Of a stretch of DNA of 64,000 nt, positions 34,174 through 46,262 are shown one piece after another (within the stretch, counting starts at the first letter, position 1; every line of letters starts with the position of its first letter). The position numbers were made by a program, and so were the translations under genes. The stretch comes from Branchiostoma floridae (taxonomy: Eukaryota; Chordata; Leptocardii; Amphioxiformes; Branchiostomatidae), in the NCBI RefSeq assembly GCF_000003815.2, contig NC_049979.1:32134500-32198499 (forward strand). Reading direction: 5' to 3'. Under the pieces are notes generated by a model, which was given only the letters and a program-made list of their open reading frames with translations, had not been told where the DNA came from and made no database searches.

Positions 34174-34578
34174 TTGATATGCAAATCTAAGAACCTGCCG
34201 TTTGTATACACGGTGAGCAACAGCCATAACTCGATCACCCGGCCAAGAGTCTATGACATATATGGAACATCGCACCTTCAACCGCACAACCAAGGACAAA
34301 TCCGATGCCAACTACAATTGTACGTAACGAGGTCTTTGTGTAATAAGGTGGATGATCTCCAAGCTGCACTGTCACTAAATAAGGTCCAAATAGCAGTCAT
34401 ATCTGAGACTTGGTTCAGCCCAGATATACAATCTGACCTGTGGAATATCGACTGCTACCAGCTGTTCTCTAAGCCGCGGGTAGGCAAACAAGGCGGAGGT
34501 GTCGCCGTGTACATCGTGAACGACGTCCAGGCATGTGAGATCAACATCCCAGTCCCCCCAGACCTTGAATGCCTATGA
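34174..34578 (+). pseudogene. LINE 3 endonuclease domain, N-terminal part
   Basis: Reads RSLCNKVDDLQAALSLNK, VAVISETWFSP with the catalytic-type ETW, and GGGVAVYIVND, all typical of the endonuclease of non-LTR elements. A stop follows DLECL. The frame resumes farther on with NIPTRNEATLDLVVTN and GHSDHNVI (SDH motif) at 34804-35172, which ends in WLTP-stop. It would nick the target DNA for insertion; in this copy it is interrupted. Confidence 0.8.
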
Positions 34579-35839
34579 GTAAAGTTTAGGCCGACACGGC
34601 TTCCTAGATAAGTACCAGCCATCGCCGTTTGTGCAGTGTACTTCCTACCAACTTCACATCACGGCACAACATTGATCGACCATCTGACCGATTCAATTGA
34701 CCTACTACGAGTACGATCGCCTGGTATCGGTATATGCGTAGCTGGAAACTTTAATAGACTGGATATTCAGTAACTATGCAAAGGCAACAATCTACGCCAA
34801 GTTGTGAACATACCGACACGAAATGAGGCTACACTTGACCTGGTAGTCACTAATGTGGCCCATTTGTACGAAACGCCTACCTATTTACCACCGATCGGAC
34901 ATAGTGACCACAATGTCATCATTCTGAAGGCCAAGAAGATCACCCTCAGCAACAAAACAGTGACAAGGACCACTAGACCATTTCCTGACTCCAAAATCAG
35001 AGCATTTGGTCAATGGATCACTGCAAATGACTGGGAACAAGTGCTTACCGCCCCTGATACTCAATCCAAGACAGATGCATTCTATGAAACGATGCGAAGC
35101 AAACTTGAAGAACACTTTCCGACTAGAACGACCAAGATGCACGTGAACGACAAACCGTGGCTCACCCCGTAAATAAAGAACCTTGTACAACAGAGACAAA
35201 AAGAGTTTGCCAATAAACAGGACAGTACCTGGCGCAGCTTGCGAAACAAGATCCAAAGGAAGATTAAAAAAGCCAAGAAAACGTTCTACAAGAAAAAAAG
35301 TACAAGCCCTCCCTAGAGAGGATCCTGCCCAATGGTATCGGGGAATTAAAACAATGCTAAACACACGCGCCAAGGATCTCACACTTCACGTAGACGGTCT
35401 CCACCCCGAAGATGGCAAGGCCACGGCTGATGCAATTAACGACGTACTTTCCAAGGTAACAACTTCACTTCCACCATAAGACTTTGAACAATTACCCACC
35501 TTTCTACCGGCGATGCCCCCATCAGTTCTCCAACCATGCGTAATGTACGACGATCTGAAAAGAGTCAAAGTGAGGAAAGCGGCGGTTCCTGATGATCTAC
35601 CCACTAGAATTATCAAAGAATTCGCTTATGAGTTAAGTGCGCCAATGACGGCCATCTTCAATACTTCACTAAAGGAAGGATATGTACCAACACAATGGCG
35701 TCAAGCCAACATAGTGCCACTTCCGAAAACATGCCCCAAAATATAAACGAACTTCGACCAGTGTCCCAAACAACAATTGTTGCCAGGGCAGTAGAGAGCA
35801 TAATTTGCGTATCGATACTCAAAGACATTAGCCCCAACA

Positions 35840-36970
35840 TTGATTAGAGCCAGTTTGGTTGTTGATACAATCCACAACCTTGTCAAGACATCGGATCAAC
35901 CAGGCTCCATAAGCACACTAGTACTCACGGACTTTAGTAAGGCATTTGACAGGGTCAACCATACAATCGCGGTGTCAAGTATCCTTAAACTAGGACTGCG
36001 TCCGCCATTAGCCTCCTGGCTCATCTGTTTCCTGACGAATAGAAGCCAGAGGGTGCGTTATAAGAACACCTTCTCCGACTGGAAGAATACATCATGTGGC
36101 CTCCCAAAAGGGACAGTACTTGGCCCGATTATCTTTCTTGCTCTGATTAATAGTGCTGCCGAAAACGCAGTCTCCAGGCGATGGAAATTCGTCGACGACT
36201 TAAACCTAGTTGAGTGCAGTAAGATTAGAGACCCCTCCACTATACAACAGGACCTCGACGACCTTGGCCAATGGTCTACAGAACATGACATGAAACTTCA
36301 TCCGAAGAAATGCCAAGTGATGTTTCTGTACTTTGCGAAATCTGTACCACCATTACACTCACTGAAATTCGATATGATAAATGATAAATTCGATAACTAC
36401 CCCCTGGTACAAGTCAAAGTAGCTAAACTTCTGGGTCTCCATGTACAAGACGATCTGAAATGGAATACTCAGGTAGACAAGATGGTGAAGAAAGGGAATC
36501 AGAGATTGTTCTTCCTGAGGAGACTCAAATCATTCGGAGTAACTAGAGATGACCTCATCACCATTTATACAAGTTTTATTCACTTGACCTGTGAGTACGC
36601 AGCCCCGGCCTGGCAAGCAGGCATCATGCAGTCCCAAAGTCATCAGCTAGAACGGATACAACGTAGAGCATTCCTTACGACTCTTGGAATTCAATACACA
36701 ACCTACGCGGACGCTTGCCACACACTAGGCCTCACGACGTTGCACCAAATACGTGACTGCCTCTGCGAGTCCTTCGCTAGGAAACTGCTACAGTCAGAGT
36801 GCTTCCACGATTGGCTACCCCCACGTCGAGAATCAGTCAGCAGCAGAAAGACGCGTAACAGCTCTCAGTTGGACACGATAAAAACAAGGACCGAACGGTT
36901 TAGAAAAAGCCTAATACCGTACATGGTATCACTGTTAAACAAGAAGCCTGTTAACTCCCTTGTGAAATAA
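35840..36970 (+). pseudogene. LINE 3 reverse transcriptase, 376-codon open segment
   Basis: The longest ORF in the window. Motifs in order: LTDFSKAFDRVNHT (catalytic Asp box A), CGLPKGTVLGPIIF (box B), WKFVDDLNLVE (FVDD in place of the common FADD; both catalytic Asp kept), LHPKKCQVMF, KLLGLHVQDDLKWNTQ. The C-terminal region has ERIQRRAFLTTLG and ends at TAA 36968-36970. The N-terminal part of the polymerase lies at 35183-35830 in broken frames (KVRKAAVPDDLPTRIIKEF). The start Met shown by ORF finding is not the real start. Confidence 0.85.
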
Positions 36971-37290
36971 TGAGTACATCTGCGAGTCGTTTGCAAGAAA
37001 GTTACTTCACTTTTATATTGCAACAAGTCTTTTTAATCCTTGCAGGATGAAATTTTAAATTGTAATGTCTACTTGTGATTGATACGTTAAAAGAACATTT
37101 TCTATCTTAGTAATTTTAGACACGTGTATATGATGTAATATGTATAGTCAGGTGTTGATAACAGTAAATAGTTTTAATGATGTAAGTGATTTAAAAAAAA
37201 ATGTATACCAGTCCAATTCAGTGCACGAGTTTTGTGCACTGTGATGCTGTGTATTTTGTACAAAGAAAGAATGATAAACCCTTGATATAT

Positions 37291-40200
37291 AAATTACAGA
37301 CACAGCTATTACAAACACACAGTTTCTGAGAGAAAAAAATGAGAATTTTGTCCAGACAATACACTTAACATTTTACAGACACGGCTATCAAAATATCAAC
37401 AAACATATTACAGACACGGCTTTTACAAACACATAAGTTCCCCTGAAAAAAAAAACTAGTATTTCATTCATACTTAACTGTTTTAATCTGACGGTCACGG
37501 TTATTACAATTAAACACACATGTTAAAAAAAGGAGGATTTTTCCCAAACCTTACACGTTACGTCTTTCTGACACGGCTCTTACAAGCAAACATGTTTTGA
37601 GAAAAAAAGGACTTTCATTACAACTTAAACTTTACATCTTACAGACAAGGGTTTTAAAAACCACACAGATTCCCCCCAAAACGGAGGATTTATTCAAACA
37701 TAACACTTTACATCTTACAGACACGGCTTTCATAAACACACAGGTTCCGGAAACAAAACAGAGGATTTTTTCCAAACCTTAAACTTCACATCTTTCACAC
37801 ACGGCTATTACAAACACACGGGTTTAAAAAAAAACGGAGGATTTAAACCAAACATTTGACTTTTGATCTTACAGACAAGGGTTTGAAAAACCAAAAAGGG
37901 TTCGAGAAAAAACGGATAATTTTTTAAACATTGCTATTCTATTTTCACAGACAGGGCTATAAGAAACACATAGGCTGAAAAAAAAGCATTTTCTCCAAAC
38001 CTGGCATTTAACATCTTACAGACACGGCTAGCACAAACACACCGGCTTAAGAAAAAACAGAGGATTTTCTCCAAATCTTGCATCATATACCTTATCGTCA
38101 CGCTTTTTACAAATACACAGGTTCTGAGAAAAAAACGGAGGATTTAACCCAAATATTTAAACTTACAGACACGGCTATTGAAACAACGCAAAGGTTCCGA
38201 GAAAAAACGGAGTATTTTTTTTTTATATTGCACCTTTAATCTTACAGACACGGCTATTACAAGCACACAAGTTTCAAGAGGAAAACAGTGGATTTTCTCT
38301 AAACCTTACATTTTTTATCGTACAGATACGGCTATTACAAAGTCACAGGTTGCAAGGTAAAAAAAAAATCAACAAACATCTTACAGCAAGGCTTTTACAA
38401 ACACACAAGTTCCCCTGAAAAAAAATAGGATTTCATCATACTTAACTGTTTTAATATGACGGTCACGGCTATTTCCCAAACCTTACACTTTACGTCTTTC
38501 TGACACGGCTATTAAAAGCAAACATGTTTTGAGAAAAAAAAACAGGCTTTTCATTACAAATCATACTTTAAATCTTACAGACACTGGTTTTAAAAACCAC
38601 ACAGGTTCCCCCCAAAACGAAGGATTTTATTCAAACCTTAAACTTCATATCTTTCAAACACGGTTATTACAAACACACAGGTTAATAAAAACGGAGGATT
38701 TAAACCAAACGTTAGACTTGTAATCTTACAGAAAAGGGTTTGAAAGACCAAACAAGTTCCGAGAAAAACGGAAGATTTTTTTTTTAACATTGCACTAAAA
38801 TTTTTTAATCTTAAAGACACGGCTTTAACAAACACACAGGATCAAAGAGAAACACAGTGGGTTTTCTTCAAACTTAACATTTTCCATTTTACAGACACAT
38901 ATATTACAAACACACAGATGCCGAGAAGAAAAAAGAAATTGTCCAAACACAACGCTTAATATGAAACAGACATGGCTATTACAAAAGAGCAGTATGTGAA
39001 AAAAGAATAGAATTTTTTTCCAACCTTACAATTGACACTTTCAGACACGGCCATTACAAACCCACAGGCTCGGAGAAAAAAAAGACTTTCTCCAAACCTT
39101 GCATCGTACATCTTACTGTCACGTTTTTACAAATACACAGGTTCTGAGAAAAAAACGGAGGATTTAACCAAAATACTTAAACTTACAGACACGGCTATTA
39201 AAAAAACGCAAAGGTTCCGAGAAAAACGGAGTATTTTTTTTATTTTTTTTGATATTGCACTTTTAATCTTACAGACACGGCTATTACAAGCACACAGGGT
39301 TCAAGAGGAAAACAGTGGATTTTTTCCAAACCTTACATTTTTTATCGTACAGATACGGCTATTACAAAGTCACAGGTTGCAAAATAAAAAAATAAATAAA
39401 AAATTCAACAAACATCTTACAGCAAGGCTTTTACAAACACACAAGTTCCCCTGAAAAAAAATAGGATTTCATTCATAATTAACTCTTTTAATCTGACGGT
39501 CACGGCTATTTAAAACACGCAGGTTAAAAAAAGGAGGATTTTTCCCAAACCTTACACTTTACGTCTTTCTGACACGGCTATTAAAAGCAAACATGTTTTG
39601 AAAAAAAAAAACAGGCTTTTCATTACAAATCATACTTTAAATCTTACAGACAAGGGTTTTAAAAACCACACAGGTTCCCCCCAAAACGGAGGATTTTAAA
39701 CAAACCTTAAACTTCATATCTTTCTAACACGGTTATTACAAACACACAGGTTAATAAAAACGGAGGATTTAAACCAAACGTTAGACTTTTAGTCGTACAG
39801 AAAAGGGTTTGAAAGACCAAACAAGTTCCGAAAAAAAAACGGAGGATTTTTTTATTTAACATTGCACTTTTAATCTTATAGACACGGCTATAACATACAC
39901 ACAGGATCAGAGAGAAACACATTGGGTTTTCTTCAAACTTTAAATTTTCCATTTTACAGACACGTATATTACAAACACACAGATTCCGAGAAAAAAAAGG
40001 ATTTTGTCCAAACACTACACTCAACATTAAACAGACATGGCTATTACAAAAGAACAGTCTGGGAGAAAAGATTAGGATATTTTCCAACCTTACAATTTAC
40101 ACTTTCAGACACGGCCATTACAAACCCACAGGCTCGGAGAAAAAAAAGACTTTTTCCAAACCTTGCATCGTACATCTTACTGTCACGGTTTTTACAAATA

Positions 40201-42489
40201 CACAGGTACTAAGAAAAAAAATGGAGGATTTAACCCTAATATTTAATCTTACAGACACGGCATTTAAAGAACACAATGGTTTCGAGAAAATAAACGGAGG
40301 ATTTTTTTTTCAATATTGTACTACTAATCTCACAGACACGGCTATAACAAACACACAGGATCAAAGGGAAAAAAACAATGGACTTTCTCCAAACCTTACA
40401 TTTTTATCGTACAGATACGGCCATTAAGAACTCACAGGTTCCAAGGTAAAAAAAAAAAATTCAACAAACATCTTGCAGACACGGCTTTTACAAACACACA
40501 AGTTCCCCTACAAAAAATAGGATTTCATTCATACTTTACTGTTTTAATCTGACGGTCAGGGCTATTACAAACACACAAGTTTAAAAAAGGAGGATTTTTC
40601 CCAAACCTTACACTTAACGTCTTTCTGACACGGCTCTTACAAGCAAACATGTTTTGAGTAAAAAAACAAGAACAGGACTTTCATTACAACTTATACTTTA
40701 CATCTTACAGACAAGGCTTTTACAAATATACATGTTTTAAATACAAAACAGAGGATTTTCTCCAAACCTTAAACTTCACATCTTTATCACACGGCTATTA
40801 CAAACACACAGGTTATAAAAAAACGGAGCATTTAAACCAAACATTAGACTTTTAATCTTACAGACAAGTGTTCGAAAAACCAAACAAGTTTCGAGAAAAA
40901 ACGGATAATTTTTTTAACATTGCACTTTAATTTTTACAGACAGGTCTATAAAAAACACACAGGATCAAAGAGAAAAACTGTGTTTTTTTGCAATTTTTTT
41001 ACATTTTCCATCTTACAGACACGTATATTACAAATACACAGATTCTGAGAAAAAAAAGGAATTTTTGTCCAAAAAATACACTTAACGTCTTTTTGACAAG
41101 GCTATTGAAAGCAAACATATTTTGAAAAAAAAACAGGATTTTCATTACAAATTATACTTTAAATCTTACAGACAAGGGTTTTAAAAACCACACAGGTTCC
41201 ACCCAAAACGGAGGATTTTATTAAAACATCTTACAGACACGGCTTTTGCAAACACACAGGTTCCGGAAACAAAACAGAGGATTTTCTCCAAACCTTAAAC
41301 TTCATATCTTTCTCACACGGTTCATACAAGCACACAGGTTTAAAAAAAACGGAGGATTTAAACCAAACGTTAGACTTTTAATCTTACAGACGAGGGTTTG
41401 AAAGACCAAACAGGGTTCCGAGAAAAAACGGAGGATTTGTTTTTAACATTTCACTTTTAATCTTAAAGACACGGCTATAACAAACACACAGGATCAAAGA
41501 GATACACATTGGGTTTTCTTCAAACTTTACATTTTCCATTTTACAGACACGTATATTACAAACACAAAGATTCCGAAAAGGATTTCGTTCAAACACTACA
41601 CTTAACATTAAACAGACATGACTATTACAAAAGAACAGGCTCGGAGAAAATAAGGATTTTTTTCCAAACCTTGCATCGTACATCTTACTGTTAGGGTTTT
41701 TACAAGTACACAGGTACTAAGAAAAAAACGCTGGATTTAACCCTAATTTTTAATCTTACAGACACGGCATTTAAAAAGCAATGGTTTCGAAAAAAAAAAA
41801 ACTGAGGATATTTTTTTTCAATATTGCACTTTTAATCTTACAGACAATGCTATAACAAACACACAGGATCAAAGAGAAAAACAGTGCACTTTCTCCAAAC
41901 CTTACATTTTTATCGTACAGATACGGCTATTACAAACTCACAGGTTCCAAGGTAAAAAAAAAAAACAACAAACATCTTACAGACACGGCTTTTACAAACA
42001 CATGAAAAAAAAAGGATTTCATTCATACTTAAATGTTTTAATCTGACGGTCACGGCTATTTCAAACACACATGTTAAAAAAAGGAGGATTTTTTCCCAAA
42101 CCTTACACTAAACGTCATTCTGACACGGCTACTAAAAGCAAACATGTTTTGAGAAAAAACAGTAGGATTTTCATTACAAATTATGCTTTAAATCTTGCAG
42201 AAAAGGGTTTTAAAAACCACACAGGTCCCCCCAAAACGGAAAATTTTATTCAAACTTTACACTTTACATCTTACAGACACGGCTTTTACAAACACACAGT
42301 TTTCGGAAACAGAGGATTTTCTCCAAACCTTAAACTTCATATCTTTCTCACATGGTTATTACAAACACACAGCTTTAAAAAAACCCGGAGGATTTAAACC
42401 AAACGTTAGACTTTTAATCTTGCAGACAAGGGTTTGAAAGACCAAACAGGTTCCGAGAAAAAAAGGAGGATTTTTTTAACATTGCACTT
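37291..42489 (+). repeat. Longest uninterrupted satellite block
   Basis: About 66 monomers in 5.2 kb, all forward. The higher-order period is visible: the GTATATT-type monomer occurs near 38905, 39962, 41025 and 41547, spacings of about 1057, 1063 and 522 bp, so a unit of about 13-14 monomers with half-unit deletions. Homogeneity between successive units is high. Confidence 0.93.
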
Positions 42490-42615
42490 TTAACCCTCAA
42501 GCACCCGACCTTTTTTTGCGACTAACATGACCTAGTGGGGTCCAAACGGACCCCAAAGTGTTTTGTTCATAAAATCTCAGTTCCAATTCTTATCAGTGAT
42601 CATCGTACATACACT
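42490..42615 (-). mobile_element. Family A MITE fragment, terminal 125 bp
   Basis: TTAA-CCCTCAAGCACCCGACC, then the hairpin GGGGTCC-AAAC-GGACCCC at 42537-42554. It is cut after GATCATCGTACATACA, where satellite resumes. It corresponds to the right end of family A in reverse. The TTAA lies in the usual satellite context GCACTTTTAA. Confidence 0.88.
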
Positions 42616-42860
42616 ACAAATCTCACAGACACGGCTATAACAAACACACAGGATCAAAGAGAAAAAACAGTGGACTTTCTCCAAACCTTACATTTTTATC
42701 GTACAGATACGGCCATTAAAAACTCAGAGGTTCCAAGGTAAAAAAAAAAAAATTCCAACAAACATCTTACAGACACGGCTTTTACAAACACACAAGTTCC
42801 CCTACAAAAAATAGGATTCCATTCATACTTTACTGTTTTAATCTGACGGTCAGGGCTATT
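42616..42860 (+). repeat. Short satellite block
   Basis: Three monomers between the MITE fragment and the second element E copy. Confidence 0.9.
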
Positions 42861-43360
42861 GCAGTCCCCTAACATCCAATTGTGGAATTGCAGGGGCGTT
42901 TATGTCAAGACGCTCCAAACTGCAGAAAGGATAGGCGGATTGCCTGCATTGTAGGTATGCAGGTAGCTTAGGCAAAGATGTTCATAATGATATGCATTTT
43001 ATGCAAATAAGGACTTAATTTGCATAATTATTGAGAAAATTGTATAATTCCATTGTTGGAAATAACTGGACTTCAATAAATGTAACACTTGTTAATTATA
43101 ATCGGTGGAACATATACAGATATGAAATATACAAATGAGGAACTTATTTGCATAATTTATGCAAAAATTGCAAAATAACCTAATAATTGATGTTTTGAAT
43201 TGAGACGGTTTTGAATTGAGACATTTACTTGTGACGTGTGTACTGTACGTTATTCAATGGTGAACAACACCATGCATAAATTATGTTAATGTTAAGTCAT
43301 TTGCATGAAATTCACAAAAGCTCTAAATATTCATGGAGGTATGAGGTCGCCGAACTCCAG
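42861..43360 (+). mobile_element. Element E, second copy, left-truncated
   Basis: Matches the right half of 20478-21483, from CAGTCCCCTAACATCCAATT to GCCGAACTCCAG. Its right junction with the satellite (CTCCAG/TTGTCACGGTTTTTAC) is at the same monomer position as in the first copy. Confidence 0.85.
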
Positions 43361-45732
43361 TTGTCACGGTTTTTACAAATACACATGTTCTGAGAGAAAA
43401 AAAATGGAGGATTTAACCAAAATATTCAAACTTACGGCTATAAAAATTCAACAAACATCTTACAAACACGGCTTTAACAAACACTAAAGTTCCCCTGAAA
43501 AGAATAGGATTTCATTCATACTTTACTGTTTTAATCAAACAGTCACGTCTATTACAAACACACAAGTTTAAAAACACCTAACGTCTTTCTGACAAGGCTC
43601 TTACAAGCAAACATGTTTTGAGTAAAACAACAACAACAGGACTTTTATTAAAAATTATATTTTACATCTTACAGACAAGGGTTTTAAAAACCACACGGGT
43701 TCCCCAAAAAATTGAGAATTTTATTCAAACATTACACTTTACATCTTAGAGACTTTACGACTTTTACAAACAGACAGGTTTCGAATACAAAACAGAGGAT
43801 TTTCTCCAAATCTTAAACTTCACAACTTTCTCACACGGCTATTACAAACACGAAGGTTTATTAAAAAAACGGGCATTTAAACCAAACATTAGACTTTTAA
43901 TCTTACAGACAAGGGTTCGAAAAACCAAACAAGTTTCGAGAAAAAAGGAGAATTTTTTTTTTAAACATTGCACTTTAATTTTTACAGACAGGGCTATAAA
44001 AACACACAGGATCAAAGAGACAAACAGTGTTTTTTTTTTGCAATTTTTACATTTTCCATCATAAAGACACGTATATTACAAATACACAGATTCTGAGAAA
44101 AAAAAAGATTTTTGTCCAAACAATACACTTAACATATTTCTGACAAGGCTATTGAAAGCAAACATATTTTGAAAAACAAACAAACAGGATTTTCATTACA
44201 AATTATACTTTAAATCTTACAGGCAAGGGTTTTAAAAACCACGCAGGTTCCCAAAAAAACGGAGGATTTATTCAAACATAACACTTTACATTTTACAGAC
44301 ACGGCTTTTACAAACACACAGGTTCCGGAAACAAAACAGAGGATTTTCTCCAAACCTTAAACTTCACATCTTTCACACACGGCTATTACAAACACACAGG
44401 TTTAAAAAAAACGGAGGATTTAAACCAAACATTTTACTTTTGATCTTACAGACAAGGGCTTGAAAAACCAGAAAGGTTTCGAGAAAAAACAGAGAATTCT
44501 TTTAAACATTGCTATCTTATTTTTTTAAGACAGGGCTATAACAAACACATAGGCTGAAGAAAAAACAAAGCATTTTCTCCAAACCTGGCATTTAACATCT
44601 TACAGACACGGCTCATTCAAACACACCGGCTTAAAAAACAACAGAGGATTTTCTCCAATTCTTGCATCATATACCTTATTGTCACGGTTTTTACAAATAC
44701 ACAGGTTCAGAGAAAAAAAAAATTAAACTTACAGACACGGCTATTAAAAAAACGCAAAGGTTCCGAGAAAAAAACGGAGTATTTTTTTTATTGCACATTC
44801 TCACAGAGACGGCCATTACAAGCACACAGGTTTCAAAAGGGAAACAGTGGATTTTCTCCAAACCTTACTTTTTTTATCTTACAGATACGGCTATTACAAA
44901 GTTACAGGTTGCAAGGTGAAAAAAAAAAATCAACAAACATCTTACAGCAAGGCTTTTACAAACACTCAAGTTCCCCTAAAAAAAATAGGATTTCATTCAT
45001 ACTTAAATGTTTTAATCTGACGGTCACAGCTGTTTTAAACACGAAGGAAAAAGAAGGATTTTTTCCCAAACCTTACACTTTACGTCTTTCTGACACGACT
45101 ATTAAAAGCAAACATGTTTTGAGAAAAAAAAAAATTTCTCCAAACCTTAAACTTCATATCTTTCTCACACGGTTATTACAAACACACAGGTTTTTAAAAA
45201 AAACGGAGGATTTAAACCAAACGTTAGACTTTTAATCTCACAGACGAGGGTTTGAAAGACCAAACAGGTTTCGAGAAAAACGGAGGATTTTTTTACAACA
45301 TTGCACTTTTAATCTTAAAGACACGGCTATAACAAACACACATGATCAAGAAGAAAAACAGTGGGTTTTCTCCAAACTTAACATTTTCCATTTTACAGAT
45401 ACGTATATTACAAACACACAGATTCCGAGAAAAAAAGGATTTTGTCCGAACACTACACTTAACATTAAACAGATATGGCTATTACAAACAAAAATTCTGG
45501 GATAGAGAATAGGCTTTTTCCTTACCTTGAATTTTAGACACTTTCAGACACGGCCATAACAAACCCACAGACTCGGAGAAAAAAAAAAGTATTTTCTCCA
45601 AACTTGCATCGTACATCTTACTGTCACGGTATTTACAAATAACAGGTTCTGACAAAAAACGGAGGATTTAACCCTAATATTTAATCTTACAGACACGGCA
45701 AAAGGTTTCGAGAAAAAAACGGAGGATTTTTT
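43361..45732 (+). repeat. Satellite block
   Basis: About 30 forward monomers. Some are truncated at the A tract (for example near 44705-44730), giving frame changes and a local loss of periodicity. Ends in a monomer GGAGGATTTTTTG, next to a reversed family A fragment. Confidence 0.92.
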
Positions 45733-46262
45733 GTAACCCTCAAGCACCCGACCTTTTTTTGCGACTAAAATGACCGAGTGGGGTCTAAACGGACCCCAAA
45801 ATGTTTTGTTCATAAAATCTCAGTACCATTTCTTATCGGCGATCATTGTATATACATTGCTTCGTCAATGTAAGAGGAAGATTTTGAGATGTTAAGGTGT
45901 TGCTAATTCCGACTCATTATCAAAATTTTATGCAAAAGTTCAGAAGGAACACGTTTTGTACTAAACCTATTCCGACCAGATAGGGGAATTTTGAGGCCCT
46001 CAGCAACATTTATGTCGCATAACTCATGAACGGCTATATCTAACGCTACGAAACTTGGTAATTTTTCAAAAAATATTGTTTGCAAAAGTTTTTTGTCAAT
46101 AAAGTAAGTTTATCATTTTTGGGGTTGCCATGGCAACCATATTCTAACATGCATATTTTTGCCAAAATTTGAGAATTTCAATTCAAACAAGGTTTTCTTG
46201 GTAAACTACACCTGTTTTCTGACAACAATTAAATTCTATGAAATTCCATGTAATTTTCGTGT
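45733..46262 (-). mobile_element. Family A MITE, reversed, right half only
   Basis: GTAA-CCCTCAAGCACCCGACC at the left, with one TTAA base mutated and the hairpin decayed to GGGGTCTAAACGGACCCC. The exact GTTGCCATGGCAAC is at 46124-46137. It is cut near 46262 and followed by satellite CTTACAGACGAGGG. Confidence 0.85.

Larger units (their letters stand above)
33807..37290 (+). mobile_element. LINE 3, nearly full-length Jockey/CR1-superfamily element
   Basis: About 3.5 kb inserted in the satellite and much less decayed than LINEs 1 and 2. It has an apurinic-type endonuclease region (about 34310-34940) and a reverse transcriptase (about 35480-36970), followed by a 3' UTR of about 320 bp ending without a clear poly(A), near TTGATATATAAATT. 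Several stops and frameshifts break the frame, so it is inactive as it stands. G+C is higher than in the surrounding array. It is flanked on both sides by satellite monomers. Confidence 0.88.
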
